DNA of 48,554 nt from Oscillospiraceae bacterium (GCA_017398625.1 JAFQFP010000009.1:1-48554), one strand, 5' to 3'. Numbered from the stretch's first letter, positions 1-9,007 are shown. Program-made: numbers and translations. The notes: generated by a model not told the origin, from the sequence alone.

Positions 1-2
1 CA

Positions 3-3000
3 GTTGGGTGCGGTAACAACGGAGCTGTAGCTGTGGTTGCCGGTGGCGGGGATCTCCTCGGTGTAGCTGCTGCCGCAGGAGCAGGTGTAGGTCATTACGC
101 CTGCCTTGCCGCAGGTAGCGGCGGTGGTCACGGAGGAGCTGTAGCTGTGGGTATGCTCTTCCTCACCGGAGGACTCGGGGGTATAGACCATGTAGTACAG
201 CGTACAGGTGTCGTCCTTGGTGATGGTGTAGCTGCCTGCAGCAATGCTTCCGGTGTAGATGAAGGAAGAATCGATGGAGGTGGAGGTTCCGTTCAGCTTG
301 AACTGATCGGAGGAGGCGGTATCGCTGCCGCCGAACACCAGAGTCAGCGTACCGGCGGAGGGCGCGGTAAAGCTGATGGTGGTGGAGGATTCCATCTTCA
401 GACCTTGGGTCAGAGACAGACCGTTGTAGGTAACAGTGCCGCGATCCTTGGTCAGGTTACCGTTGATGGTGTAGAAGTCACTGACCTTGGCGTTCTCGGT
501 GAAGTTATGGACATAGCTGCCGGCAGTAACCGTGCCGCCGCCGGAGGGAGTGGTGGGCTCGGTGGTATCACCGCCGGTGGTTTCTTCTGCTCCGCAGCGG
601 GTGCAGACACCGTTTGCGTAGCTGTGACCCAGAGCGGGGATGGTGCTGGTATAGCTCGTGCCGCAATCACAGGTGTAGGTAACAACACCGGTGGTGGTGC
701 AGGTTGCGGAGGTGGTGGTGCTGGAGACATAGGTATGGGTATGGCTGCTGTCATCAGAGGCAGGGCCATCGTTGGAGGTGCTTGCGCTGACGGAGTTGCC
801 GCCCACACTCTTCAGAGAGGTGGAGTAGGAGGTCAGAGCGGCATCCAGCTTGGAGTTGCGCTCGTAGTCGGTATCGTCAGCTGCGGTAAATTCAAATTCG
901 AAGTCGCTGCCGTTCATGCGGCCGGCATATTCGATAACGGTGGCCTTGGCATCAGCAGCAGACTGCAGCTCATAGGAATAACCGCTGAATCTGGTGTTGA
1001 CGATGATGCAGTCATAGTCGCTGGAGCTCCAGGAGGTAGCGCCTTCAATGCCGCTGACATTGGGGATCCAGCTGGTAGCGCCGGTGACGTAGTCGTTATA
1101 AGAGGTCAGGGTGCCGGGGGTCTCGCCGGACATGGTCTTGTCTACATCAGAGCCCTGAGTGGAGGTCAGCATGGGGTTCTTGGTGTTACGGAAGTAGTTG
1201 CCTTCGGAGATGACCTCGGCCTTATAGGCGTTGCCGATGCCGTACTTGGCGACGCCGTCATAGTAGTTGTTGTACACATGGACGGTAGCCACGCGGACAC
1301 GGGGATGACGGGAGTCGGAGTGGTCGTACCAGTTGTGATGGTAGGTGATATTGTCGGAGGTATCGCCCGTGCCGGAGCCCTGCAGGTTGCACTTACCGCA
1401 ATCCCAGAAGTGGTTGTAGGAGTGGGTAATGTACTTGGACTCCTTGGTATCCAGAGCGCCGTCGCCCTTGTTCTTATCGCCGCCGCGGTCGGTGCCGTAG
1501 AAGAAGTCACAGTTGTGGACCCAGCAATAGTTGCACTTCTGCAGGGTGACATTATCACCCTCGGAGCTGGCGTTGTTCATGAAGCCCAGATTCCGGATCT
1601 CCACATTTTCAGCGGTGGACAGGGTGATGCCCCAGCCATTGCAGGTGGCATCCTCGCCAACGCCTTCCACGGTGATGGCAGACTGGTTTTCCTTGATCTG
1701 GATCTGACCGCTGGTAGTCTTGGAGGGGATATCGATCTCACCGATGATACGCACGCAGATGGTGCCGGAGGTCTTGCGGCTGTCATACAGGATGGACTGC
1801 AGACCGGTATAGGTGGTGCCGCCGATGGTAGCCTTGACAGAGTCCACATTGGAATCGGTAACATAGACCACTACAGCGCCGGACTTCAGGGTGCCGTCGT
1901 TGTTGTAAGCGCCGACAGAGCCGTTGGTGTGGGCATAGCCGTCGCGATTGTGAGCCTTGACCTCCAGAGCGGTGGTGACCATGGATTTTGACTCGTTGGG
2001 GCTGCCGCTGATGATGGGAACTACCTTCATGCAGTAGGTGCCTGCGCTCAGACCCAGAGCATCGGCTCTCCAGTAGCTGCCGTAGTTGCGGATCAACTCG
2101 GTATCCAGCTGGACATAGGAGCCGCTGATCTTGCGGACATAGACATTGTAGCCGGACGCGCCGGAGACAGCGTTCCATTCCACATAGGCGCTTTCCAGAC
2201 GGCCGCCTGCTTCGGTAATGCTGCCGGTGCCGCCGCCGGTGGTGCTGCCGCCGCCGGAGGATGTGCCTGCATTGGGGTCAGCAGCGCCGCAGACGGAGCA
2301 CTTACCGTTCGCATAGCTGTGACCGGTGGCTGCTACATAGTCGCCGACATAGCTGTCGCCGCAGGAGCAGGTGTAGGTGGTGTAACCAGCTGCCTCGCAG
2401 GAGGGAGCGGTAACGGTCTTGCTGTAGCTGTGGGAATGACCGGGCTGGGTAGGCTCGGTGGGTGCTACATAGTTGGGATCTGCTGCGCCGCATACGGTGC
2501 AGCTTCCGTTGGAGTAGCTGTGGTTGCCGGTTGCAGGGATCGCCTCGGTGTAGCTGTCACCGCAGGAGCAGGTGTAGGTCATCACACCTGCCTTGCCGCA
2601 GGTTGCTGCGGTGGTGACAGAGGAGCTGTAGCTGTGAGTATGCGCGTCCGTGGGAGCGGTGGTCTCTTCGGACTCGCCGCCGGCAACGGAGTCGGAGGTA
2701 TAAACCATGTAGTACAGAGTACAGGTATCGTCCTTAGTGATAGTGTGGCTGCCTGCAGCAATGCTTCCGGTGTAGATGAAGGAAGAATTGATGGAGGTGG
2801 AGGTTCCGTCCAGCTTGAACTGATCGGAGGAGGCGGTATCGCTGCCGCCGAACACCAGAGTCAGGGTGCCGCTTTCGGGGGCGGTGAAGCTGATGCTGGT
2901 GGAGGATTCCATCTTCAGACCCTGCGTCAGGGACAGGCCGTTGTAGGTAACGGTGCCGCGATCCTTGGTCAGGTTGCCGTTGATGGTGTAGAAGTCGCTG

Positions 3001-4679
3001 ACCTTGTCGTTCTCGGTGAAGTTATGGACATAGCTGCCGGCAGGAATGGTGGTGCCGCCGGAGGTAGTGGGAGTAGTGGTAGCATCGGGATCAGCCTCGC
3101 CGCCGGAGCTGCCGCCGCTTTCGGGAGAAGTGGTGCTGCCGTCGGTCATAGGACCGGCTGCTGCCCGAATAGAGGAGGCAGAGATGCTGGTCTGCAGAGC
3201 ATAATCATTATCTGCAACATAGCCCATGGAGGAGCTCAGCTCGAAGCCGCTGTATTTGCAGCTGTTGCTGACCTTTGTGGACTTGCTGGTGACTACCTCG
3301 GCCTGCATGTTGCCGCGGCAGTTATCATAGGTGTCATTGTAGCTCTTTACAACGCCGCCGGAGGTAACTTCCACGGGATCCTTACAGCCGGTGAACAGGT
3401 TGTACTCGGAGAAGATGTAAGCATTCGCTCTGGGGTTCTGGCAGTAAGAGGTCTGGCCATCAAACACATTGTTGTACATGTGGATATTCGCCATACGCGC
3501 CAGGGGACCGCGGGATTCGCAATCCTTCCAGTAGTTGTGGTGATAGGTGAGGTGGTACTGCATGTTGGAATCGGAGGCACCCACCAGATTGGTCTTGTGG
3601 TAGCCTTCGTAGTAGCAGTAGGAGTTGGTGAAGTACTGACCGCGCTTGAAATCACAGGCGCCGTCGCCGCCGTCCTTATCGGATTCAGCGGGGTTGGAAA
3701 TGGAGGGTCCGTAGAATGCGCAGTGGTGGACCCAGCAGCGCTCAACGGGAGCGTTCAGTGTGCTGCCACTCTGCTCGCCTTCCATACCCACGCAATCCTC
3801 GGGGACATTCTTGAAGGAGATATTGCGTACCTCAAAATTCTTGCCGTAGCTGGAATAGTTGGCGGTTGCCATGAAGTGCATACCCCAGCCGTTGATGACA
3901 GCGTCGTTGCCGATGCCTTCAATGGTGATGTTTTTGGCATCACGCATACGGACCATATAGCCGTTGTCGCCGGTGCTTCCGCCGTAGTCAACGGAGTCGT
4001 AGGCGGTCACGCCGCTGGGAGCGGATACACTGCCAACGATACGCACCACCAGAGGCGTGCCGTCGGCAGCCAGCTTCCGCAGAATATCCTTATTGGTATT
4101 GGGCTTGCCACCCTTGGAGGTGGAGCCGGAGCCGGTGTCCATACCGGCGGTGTTCAGAATGTTGCCGATACCGGTGACGGTGGTGCCGTCCTTGGAGGTA
4201 ACGGAAACGGAGTTCTTGTTGGAATCGGTGACATACAGAACGATGGCGTTGCTCTTCAGTGTACCGTCGTCGTTGTATGCGCCAACACCTTCGGTGTTGT
4301 TCCAGTGGGCATAGCCGGAACGGTCATAGGCAGCAACATTGATGTCGCTGGCGGTGAGCGTGCCGGAGGAGGTGGTGACGGTCAGGCTGTAGTTACCTGC
4401 CTTCACGCCGGGGATGTCGATGCGGACACCGCCGGAGGTGTTTCTGACCAAAAATTCCAGGTCTTCACCCTTCAGGCTGCCGCTGCTGGTACCGGAATAA
4501 GATACGCCGGTAACATTAGAGTCGCTGATGCCGCTGATTTCCGCAATGATGGTCTCATACCAGCCCTTCACACTGGTAAAACTGGCTGCGTGCGCATGAG
4601 GCACGATGCCGCCCAGCGTGGAGATCAGCATGAACACTGCGAGAACCAGACTCAAGGATTTGTGGAACTGCTTCTTCAT
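3..4679 (-). CDS. Secreted multidomain pectate lyase with two PL1 catalytic domains (C-terminus off the window)
   Basis: One frame stays open from the ATG at 4679 to the left edge (1559 codons, no stop), so the protein is incomplete. An AAAAGGAGA ribosome site precedes it and residues 1-33 form a signal peptide ending AHA. In order: a beta-sandwich-like segment (about 35-115), a PL1 pectate lyase domain (about 125-510, with CWVHHC, YHHN and RGPLAR), a beta-rich module (about 542-661), two Cys-rich units (TYTCSCGDSY and CxxCGA, about 674-800), a fibronectin-III-like domain (about 822-912), a second PL1 domain (about 912-1297, with CWVHNC, YHHN, RHPRVR), one Cys-rich unit, a second copy of the beta-rich module (about 1380-1500) and the start of another Cys-rich unit. 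The RxPxxR motif of PL1 lyases is present in both catalytic domains. It should cleave polygalacturonate outside the cell by beta-elimination. Any C-terminal anchor or dockerin lies outside the window. Confidence 0.9.
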   Translation of the reverse strand, partial: MKKQFHKSLSLVLAVFMLISTLGGIVPHAHAASFTSVKGWYETIIAEISGISDSNVTGVSYSGTSSGSLKGEDLEFLVRNTSGGVRIDIPGVKAGNYSLTVTTSSGTLTASDINVAAYDRSGYAHWNNTEGVGAYNDDGTLKSNAIVLYVTDSNKNSVSVTSKDGTTVTGIGNILNTAGMDTGSGSTSKGGKPNTNKDILRKLAADGTPLVVRIVGSVSAPSGVTAYDSVDYGGSTGDNGYMVRMRDAKNITIEGIGNDAVINGWGMHFMATANYSSYGKNFEVRNISFKNVPEDCVGMEGEQSGSTLNAPVERCWVHHCAFYGPSISNPAESDKDGGDGACDFKRGQYFTNSYCYYEGYHKTNLVGASDSNMQYHLTYHHNYWKDCESRGPLARMANIHMYNNVFDGQTSYCQNPRANAYIFSEYNLFTGCKDPVEVTSGGVVKSYNDTYDNCRGNMQAEVVTSKSTKVSNSCKYSGFELSSSMGYVADNDYALQTSISASSIRAAAGPMTDGSTTSPESGGSSGGEADPDATTTPTTSGGTTIPAGSYVHNFTENDKVSDFYTINGNLTKDRGTVTYNGLSLTQGLKMESSTSISFTAPESGTLTLVFGGSDTASSDQFKLDGTSTSINSSFIYTGSIAAGSHTITKDDTCTLYYMVYTSDSVAGGESEETTAPTDAHTHSYSSSVTTAATCGKAGVMTYTCSCGDSYTEAIPATGNHSYSNGSCTVCGAADPNYVAPTEPTQPGHSHSYSKTVTAPSCEAAGYTTYTCSCGDSYVGDYVAATGHSYANGKCSVCGAADPNAGTSSGGGSTTGGGTGSITEAGGRLESAYVEWNAVSGASGYNVYVRKISGSYVQLDTELIRNYGSYWRADALGLSAGTYCMKVVPIISGSPNESKSMVTTALEVKAHNRDGYAHTNGSVGAYNNDGTLKSGAVVVYVTDSNVDSVKATIGGTTYTGLQSILYDSRKTSGTICVRIIGEIDIPSKTTSGQIQIKENQSAITVEGVGEDATCNGWGITLSTAENVEIRNLGFMNNASSEGDNVTLQKCNYCWVHNCDFFYGTDRGGDKNKGDGALDTKESKYITHSYNHFWDCGKCNLQGSGTGDTSDNITYHHNWYDHSDSRHPRVRVATVHVYNNYYDGVAKYGIGNAYKAEVISEGNYFRNTKNPMLTSTQGSDVDKTMSGETPGTLTSYNDYVTGATSWIPNVSGIEGATSWSSSDYDCIIVNTRFSGYSYELQSAADAKATVIEYAGRMNGSDFEFEFTAADDTDYERNSKLDAALTSYSTSLKSVGGNSVSASTSNDGPASDDSSHTHTYVSSTTTSATCTTTGVVTYTCDCGTSYTSTIPALGHSYANGVCTRCGAEETTGGDTTEPTTPSGGGTVTAGSYVHNFTENAKVSDFYTINGNLTKDRGTVTYNGLSLTQGLKMESSTTISFTAPSAGTLTLVFGGSDTASSDQFKLNGTSTSIDSSFIYTGSIAAGSYTITKDDTCTLYYMVYTPESSGEEEHTHSYSSSVTTAATCGKAGVMTYTCSCGSSYTEEIPATGNHSYSSVVTAPN
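180..540 (-). repeat. Copy 2 of a duplicated beta-rich module inside the pectate lyase gene
   Basis: This stretch matches 2697-3057 at a constant offset of 2517 bases with no visible indel. It encodes the module that begins GSYVHNFTEN and ends TLYYMVYT. Similar modules follow pectate lyase domains in other Clostridia. The near identity at DNA level points to recent duplication or gene conversion between the two halves of the gene. Confidence 0.85.
2697..3057 (-). repeat. Copy 1 of the duplicated beta-rich module in the pectate lyase gene
   Basis: This is the partner of 180-540. Differences are scattered substitutions, for example AKVSDF versus DKVSDF. The module follows the first PL1 domain exactly as the other copy follows the second. 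A carbohydrate-binding role is inferred only from that position. Confidence 0.85.
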
Positions 4680-4886
4680 CTTGATGTCTCCTTTTCCTAT
4701 TTTGGTAAATGCGAAAGCCCATTCAAGGGGTGCTTAAAAGGAACTCCACACATTCACCCATTATACCCACATCTTACCATTTTTTTGGAAAATCTTCATC
4801 ATGGAATTAGCACCAAAAAACGGTTTTGCGATTTGTGCACAATGCACAAATCGATATAGAATCATTGATACAAAGTGCTGAAATAC

Positions 4887-4916
4887 AAAGAAAAGCAGGC
4901 TCGTAAAAGCCTGCTT
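4887..4916 (-). terminator. Intrinsic terminator of the pullulanase gene
   Basis: The arms AAGCAGGC and GCCTGCTT (4893-4900 and 4909-4916) form an 8-bp stem. On the minus strand it is followed by TTTTCTTTG. It lies just past the pullulanase stop and before the pectate lyase gene. The rest of 4680-4886 is AT-rich upstream DNA of the pectate lyase with no gene. Confidence 0.8.
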
Positions 4917-4924
4917 TCATCGGT

Positions 4925-6919
4925 TTATTTGTGTTTTTTTCGGTTCAAAAGCATAAGCGCAAGGCCGGCAGCAGCGGCGGCGCCCAGCAGGGGTAAAAGT
5001 GTGCGCTTTTTCGTTACTTCCGGGACATGGATTTCTCCCTGTGTCAGCACCAGTGCGCTGACGCCTTCCACTGTGACGCTTTCCCGGGCAGTTCCCAGAA
5101 AACCGCAGCCTGCGCTGACGCCTTGTATGCGGATATCCCACTGCCCATCGGGGAGCGTGACGGTCAGCGGCTCTTGTGCGGCATTAAACAGGATACAGAT
5201 GCCTTTTTCTTCCGATTCCCTTATGTGGAAGCCTGCGGCGGTGGGAGGAAGCTGTTCCATGGGACGCAGGGAGGTATAGACATTTCTGCCGGAGGTCTGG
5301 CGGAGCATAGGGTGGCTCTTTCGGAAGGCGATCAGCCCTTTATAATATTCTAATGTATCCCGGTAGACCGGGTCCGACAGATTATCCCATTTCAGGCAGT
5401 TGGTGCGGTCGGGGCTGCGATAGCTATTATGATCAAAGCCGCCGGACAAAAGAGGCTTGGAGCGGAGCATTTCCTCGCCGGACAGCAGAAAGGGCATTCC
5501 CTGCGCCAGCAGAACGATGGCGGCGCTGAGCCGGTTTTGCCGGGCGAGCTGCTCAAAGGTCAGTTCGGGGTTGGAGACGGTAAGCCGGTCAAACAGGGTC
5601 ATGTTGTCATGACAGGCGGCATAGTTGACGCATTGCAGCGGTGTCTTGCACCAGTGGGGCATACCCAGAAAGCTACCGTTCAGCGCTTCCTTGTGCCCGA
5701 CAGCACCGGAGACAAAACCCTTGTCCTTTTCGTCAAATATATTGCCTCGGAGAGCATTGCACATGGTGTCGTTGAAAAAGGCAAAGCCGGGAACGAGGGA
5801 GGCATTTGCTTGGGTGCAGAGAGTGACGCTTTTGGTGGGGGTAGTGGGCATGCTCCAGCCCTCACCGTAGAACAGGGCGCTGGGACGCACTGCCCGTACG
5901 GCATCCATGGCGGCGTTGACGGTATCCGTATCCATCAGCCCTGCAAGATCCAAGCGGAAGCCGTCAATGTGGTATTCCTTTGCCCAGTAGACCATGGAGT
6001 CTACGATGTATTTGCGAACCATGGAGCGCTCGGTGGCGGTGTCGCAGCCGCAGCCGGAGCCGTTGCTGTTTGGGCGAGTGAAATAACCGGGGACAAGACG
6101 GTTGAAGCAGAAGCCCTCGGCATCGTAAACATGGTTATACACCACATCCATGATCACACCAACACCGTTTTGATGCAGCGCGCTTACCATTTGCTTCATT
6201 TCCATCACACGGATGGCACCGTTTGCCGGGTCGGTGGAGTAAGACCCCTCCGGGACATTGAAATTCACGGGATCGTAGCCCCAGTTGAAGCGGTTTTCCT
6301 CCAAATGGGCTTCGTCCACAGAGCCAAAATCGAAAACCGGAAGCAGATGCACATGGGTCACGCCCAGAGCAAGAATGTGATCTAGGCCTGTGGGGATCCC
6401 TTGGGGCGTTACGGTGCCCCGTTCTGTCAGACCTAAGTATTTTCCGGTGTGTACGATGCCGCTGCTGTGGTGGGTGGAAAGATCCCGCAGGTGCAGCTCG
6501 TAGATCACCGCGTCGGTGATGGATCTCTCCCGATGAGGAATGGGATCCTGTGCCCAGTTCTTGGGATCGGTGGCGGACAGATCCATGATCATGCCGCGGC
6601 AGCCGTTAACGCCGGTGGTGCGGGCATAGGGATCGCAGGCTTCCCGGCAGCCGTCTGCCAGATAGGTATAGTAAACACCGCTAAGATCCCCTTCCTTTTC
6701 CGCAAGCCATGTGCCGCATACATCGGCGGTCATGGGAAGCATCTCCAGCAGATCGTCGGCACCGGGGGTGCCGCTGCGGTAGAGCTTCACGGCTACGGTT
6801 TTGGCGGTGGGTGCCCACAGGCGGAACCGGGTCTTTTCCCGTGACCACAGAGCGCCCAGATCGCTGCCGGGATAGGTGTATTTACTTTCGAATTCCTCTG
6901 AGGAAAAAACATCTGCCAT
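4925..6919 (-). CDS. pulA: Type I pullulanase (alpha-1,6-glucan debranching enzyme) with C-terminal membrane anchor
   Basis: This GH13 debranching enzyme of 664 residues hydrolyses alpha-1,6 links in pullulan, starch fragments or glycogen. The N-terminal CBM48-like part contains FRLWAPTAKTVAVKLY. The pullulanase signature appears as NWGYDPVNFNVPEGSYSTDP. The catalytic Asp is in GFRLDLAGLMD, the acid/base Glu in FYGEGWSM, and a third conserved Asp in CHDNMTLFD. The last 30 residues are unusual: charged KKRT, about 20 hydrophobic residues, then NRKKHK, which reads as a single C-terminal membrane segment. No signal peptide is visible, so side of membrane and export route are unclear. It is transcribed alone from a promoter at 6954-6982 and ends in a strong terminator. 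The ATG at 6919 has only a modest site (AAAGGAA). Confidence 0.9.
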   Translation of the reverse strand: MADVFSSEEFESKYTYPGSDLGALWSREKTRFRLWAPTAKTVAVKLYRSGTPGADDLLEMLPMTADVCGTWLAEKEGDLSGVYYTYLADGCREACDPYARTTGVNGCRGMIMDLSATDPKNWAQDPIPHRERSITDAVIYELHLRDLSTHHSSGIVHTGKYLGLTERGTVTPQGIPTGLDHILALGVTHVHLLPVFDFGSVDEAHLEENRFNWGYDPVNFNVPEGSYSTDPANGAIRVMEMKQMVSALHQNGVGVIMDVVYNHVYDAEGFCFNRLVPGYFTRPNSNGSGCGCDTATERSMVRKYIVDSMVYWAKEYHIDGFRLDLAGLMDTDTVNAAMDAVRAVRPSALFYGEGWSMPTTPTKSVTLCTQANASLVPGFAFFNDTMCNALRGNIFDEKDKGFVSGAVGHKEALNGSFLGMPHWCKTPLQCVNYAACHDNMTLFDRLTVSNPELTFEQLARQNRLSAAIVLLAQGMPFLLSGEEMLRSKPLLSGGFDHNSYRSPDRTNCLKWDNLSDPVYRDTLEYYKGLIAFRKSHPMLRQTSGRNVYTSLRPMEQLPPTAAGFHIRESEEKGICILFNAAQEPLTVTLPDGQWDIRIQGVSAGCGFLGTARESVTVEGVSALVLTQGEIHVPEVTKKRTLLPLLGAAAAAGLALMLLNRKKHK

Positions 6920-6953
6920 AAGTCATAGTTCCTTTCCGTTTTCAAGCAGAGCT

Positions 6954-6982
6954 AGTATACTATATTTTCTGCCGGGATGCAA
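6954..6982 (-). promoter_or_regulatory. Sigma-A-type promoter for pulA
   Basis: Read on the minus strand it is TTGCAT, a 17-base spacer, then TATACT. It ends 35 bases upstream of the pullulanase ATG. Confidence 0.65.
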
Positions 6983-7084
6983 AGGAAATCTTAAGGAAAG
7001 TATAAAGGAATATTTATGGAAGGATGACCGGAAAGAATGTATAATCTAGTTCATCGGATCTATAATAAGGAGCTTTTGAAAAGT

Positions 7085-7738
7085 ATGACAACCTATACAA
7101 GCTACCGGGCGCTGCGCCCATCCAATCTGTGCTCGCCCCAATACCGCCATGTGCTGCTGTTGCTGTACTGGCCGGTGTATGGCTTCGTTTTTTGGTTTGC
7201 AGAGCAGGTGTGGGAGCCGGAGACCTTCCATACTATGTACTGTCTGTTGGACGACCGGATCCCATTTTTCGAATGGTTCGTGATCCCGTATCTGTACTGG
7301 TTCGTGTTTCTGATCGGTACACTGGCATACTGCCTGGTTTTTGATGTGCCGGCGTTCCGGAAGATGATGCATTTTGTGATCGTGACCTATTCGCTGTCGC
7401 TGGTGATCTTTTTCCTGTTCCCTAACTGTCAGCAGCTTCGCCCGGAACAGTTTCCGCGGGATAATATTCTGACCCGGTTTATGGCGGGATTTTATGCGTT
7501 TGATACCAACACCAATGTGTTTCCGTCGCTGCATGTGGTGGGCTCCATGGCGGCGCTGGCTGCCGCGTGGCGGGCGAAGGGGCTGAATAAGCCGCTTTGG
7601 CGGGCGGTTTCTCTGGTCAGCGCGGTGCTGATCAGCCTGTCCACCGTGTTTTTGAAGCAGCACTCGGTGCTGGATATCTTTGGCGGTTTGGCGGTCAGCG
7701 GTATTGGATATTTGCTGTGCTTCCGAAGCAAAAAATAA
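7085..7738 (+). CDS. PAP2-family membrane phosphatase/phosphotransferase
   Basis: This is an integral membrane protein of 217 residues with about six hydrophobic segments. The PAP2 motifs are visible near the C-terminus: FPSLHVVGS (PSxH type) followed by STVFLKQHSVLDIFGG (HxxxD type). The spacing resembles the lipid phosphatase / inositol phosphotransferase branch of the superfamily. It probably dephosphorylates a lipid phosphate, such as a polyprenyl or phosphatidyl phosphate, at the membrane; the substrate cannot be read from sequence. An upstream in-frame ATG (7037) overlaps a TATAAT-like -10 at 7040-7045 and lacks a ribosome site. The ATG at 7085 has AAGGAG at 7067-7072, though with a long 12-base gap. 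It is a single-gene unit converging on the fructokinase gene. Confidence 0.8.
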   Translation: MTTYTSYRALRPSNLCSPQYRHVLLLLYWPVYGFVFWFAEQVWEPETFHTMYCLLDDRIPFFEWFVIPYLYWFVFLIGTLAYCLVFDVPAFRKMMHFVIVTYSLSLVIFFLFPNCQQLRPEQFPRDNILTRFMAGFYAFDTNTNVFPSLHVVGSMAALAAAWRAKGLNKPLWRAVSLVSAVLISLSTVFLKQHSVLDIFGGLAVSGIGYLLCFRSKK

Positions 7739-7739
7739 A

Positions 7740-7765
7740 GCCAGCCTGCGTTACTGCAGGCTGGC
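7740..7765. terminator. Bidirectional terminator between the PAP2 and fructokinase genes
   Basis: GCCAGCCTGC (7740-7749) and GCAGGCTGGC (7756-7765) form a perfect 10-bp stem. The fructokinase stop codon (7751-7753) lies in the loop, so both converging genes share the structure. Confidence 0.85.
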
Positions 7766-8722
7766 TTCCATTTCTTCCGGGGTGGGGTAGGAGCCGATGG
7801 CACCGGGGCGGCATACGCTGAAGGCGCAGAAGCGGTGGGCAAAGCCCAGCGCGCCGGAAAGAGTGGCGCTATCCAGCGCTTCCAGCTGCTCCCGGCAGAT
7901 ACCGGCGCTGTACAGCTTCCATAGGAATGCGCCGATAAAGCCGTCACCGGCGCCGGTGGTGTCTGTGGCGTGTACCGTAGCAGAGGGGACATAGATGGCT
8001 TCTTTTTGCGTGACCGCCCATGCACCGCTGCTGCCGCAGGTATAGATCAGCAGCTTTACATTGCCGGTAAACAGCATCGGTGCCGCCGTGCGGATATCGG
8101 TATGCCCGGTGAGAAAGGGGAGCTCCTCGTCGGAGATCTTCAAAATGTCCGCTTGGGGCAGAAATGCCCAAACGGCATCGTAAAGCGCCTGCCGGCTTTT
8201 CCACAGGGGAAACCGCAGATTGGGGTCAAAGCTGATGATGCCGCCCTGCCGGCGAGCCATGGAAATAGCAGCAGTATGGGCTCGGCGCATGGGAAAATCC
8301 CCCAAGCAAACACTGCAAAAATGCAGTGCCCAGCAATTGTGGAACCATGTGTCCTGAAGCTGTTCCGGCTGCAGCAGCATATCCGCCGAGGGGTCGCGGT
8401 AAAAGGAGAATTCCCGGTTTCCGTCGGCATCCAGCGTCACAAAGGCAAGGGCGGTGTGCGCCTGTTCGGTCATGCAGATGCAGCCGGTGTCGATCCCGGC
8501 ATCGGTCAGCTCCGAAAGGATCTTGTGACCAAAGGGGTCATCTCCAAGCTGGGTCAGCAGCCGGGCGCTGCCACCGAGCCGGGCAAAGGCGGCGCAGACA
8601 TTGGCAGGCGCGCCCCCGACGGCAGGGGAAAAGGCTGTGATATCCCGAAAGTCACAGCCGGTTTTGTCCGGTATAAAATCGATCAGTGCTTCGCCAATGG
8701 CGATGAGCCTGTGCTGTGTCAT
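7751..8722 (-). CDS. Fructokinase / PfkB-family sugar kinase
   Basis: This PfkB (ribokinase) family kinase of 323 residues transfers phosphate from ATP to a sugar. The N-terminus IGEALIDFIPD and the first signature GGAPANVCAAFARLGG are typical of fructokinases. The second signature DTTGAGDGFIGAFLWKL carries the catalytic Asp of the GAGD motif and the anion hole. The ATG at 8722 was chosen because AGGAGG precedes it; in-frame starts further upstream would include the promoter at 8748-8776. It stands alone, divergent from the arginine operon. Fructose is the best guess at substrate; another hexose or a nucleoside cannot be excluded. Confidence 0.85.
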   Translation of the reverse strand: MTQHRLIAIGEALIDFIPDKTGCDFRDITAFSPAVGGAPANVCAAFARLGGSARLLTQLGDDPFGHKILSELTDAGIDTGCICMTEQAHTALAFVTLDADGNREFSFYRDPSADMLLQPEQLQDTWFHNCWALHFCSVCLGDFPMRRAHTAAISMARRQGGIISFDPNLRFPLWKSRQALYDAVWAFLPQADILKISDEELPFLTGHTDIRTAAPMLFTGNVKLLIYTCGSSGAWAVTQKEAIYVPSATVHATDTTGAGDGFIGAFLWKLYSAGICREQLEALDSATLSGALGFAHRFCAFSVCRPGAIGSYPTPEEMEASLQ

Positions 8723-8747
8723 GGCAGCCACCTCCTGCGTTTTTTCT

Positions 8748-8776
8748 ATCATACCACGGCTAAGCGCGGCCTGCAA
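8748..8776 (-). promoter_or_regulatory. Sigma-A-type promoter for the fructokinase gene
   Basis: On the minus strand it reads TTGCAG, 17 bases, TATGAT. It ends 25 bases before the start codon. Confidence 0.55.
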
Positions 8777-8886
8777 GGGATTTGGAATGAATAGAGTGTA
8801 TAAAATTTCGTATATGCAGGGCGTGAGAGTGGGTAAGAAATCAGAAAATTGTACAATTTGCATACTGTTGAGCCTGTTGAAAGGGT

Positions 8887-8929
8887 AAAAAGCAGGGTTA
8901 AACCCCTGCTTTTGCAGAAAAAAGCAGGG
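8887..8929. promoter_or_regulatory. Three-segment attenuator-like hairpin set in the fructokinase/argG gap
   Basis: AAAAGCAGGG occurs at 8888-8897 and again at 8920-8929, with the complementary CCCTGCTTTT between them at 8904-8913. The central segment can pair with either flank but not both. Read on the minus strand, one pairing ends in a T run and resembles a terminator. No gene is visible in the gap 8723-9077; it holds this element, two divergent promoters and possible ArgR sites. Confidence 0.5.
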
Positions 8930-8953
8930 AGATTTGGTAAAATTACACAGAAA

Positions 8954-8999
8954 TGAATATTATATGCATAAAATACAATGCAAAGCGTATAAATATGCG
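8954..8999. promoter_or_regulatory. Possible ArgR operator pair upstream of argG
   Basis: TGAATATTATATGCA (8954-8968) and CGTATAAATATGCG (8986-8999) are imperfect AT-rich palindromes resembling ARG boxes. They are about 31 bases apart centre to centre and sit just upstream of the argG -35. Assignment rests on resemblance and location only. Confidence 0.4.
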
Positions 9000-9007
9000 A
9001 AATTGCG

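Noticed and set aside
33..1991. Long open frame on the plus strand (652 codons)
   Set aside because: It is Gly/Ala/Val-rich with no domains and is the antisense shadow of the pectate lyase gene, whose minus-strand frame is open throughout and carries clear PL1 motifs.
2319..4859. Long open frame on the plus strand (846 codons)
   Set aside because: It has the same low-complexity composition, covers the signal peptide and promoter region of the minus-strand gene, and has no ribosome site or recognisable motif.
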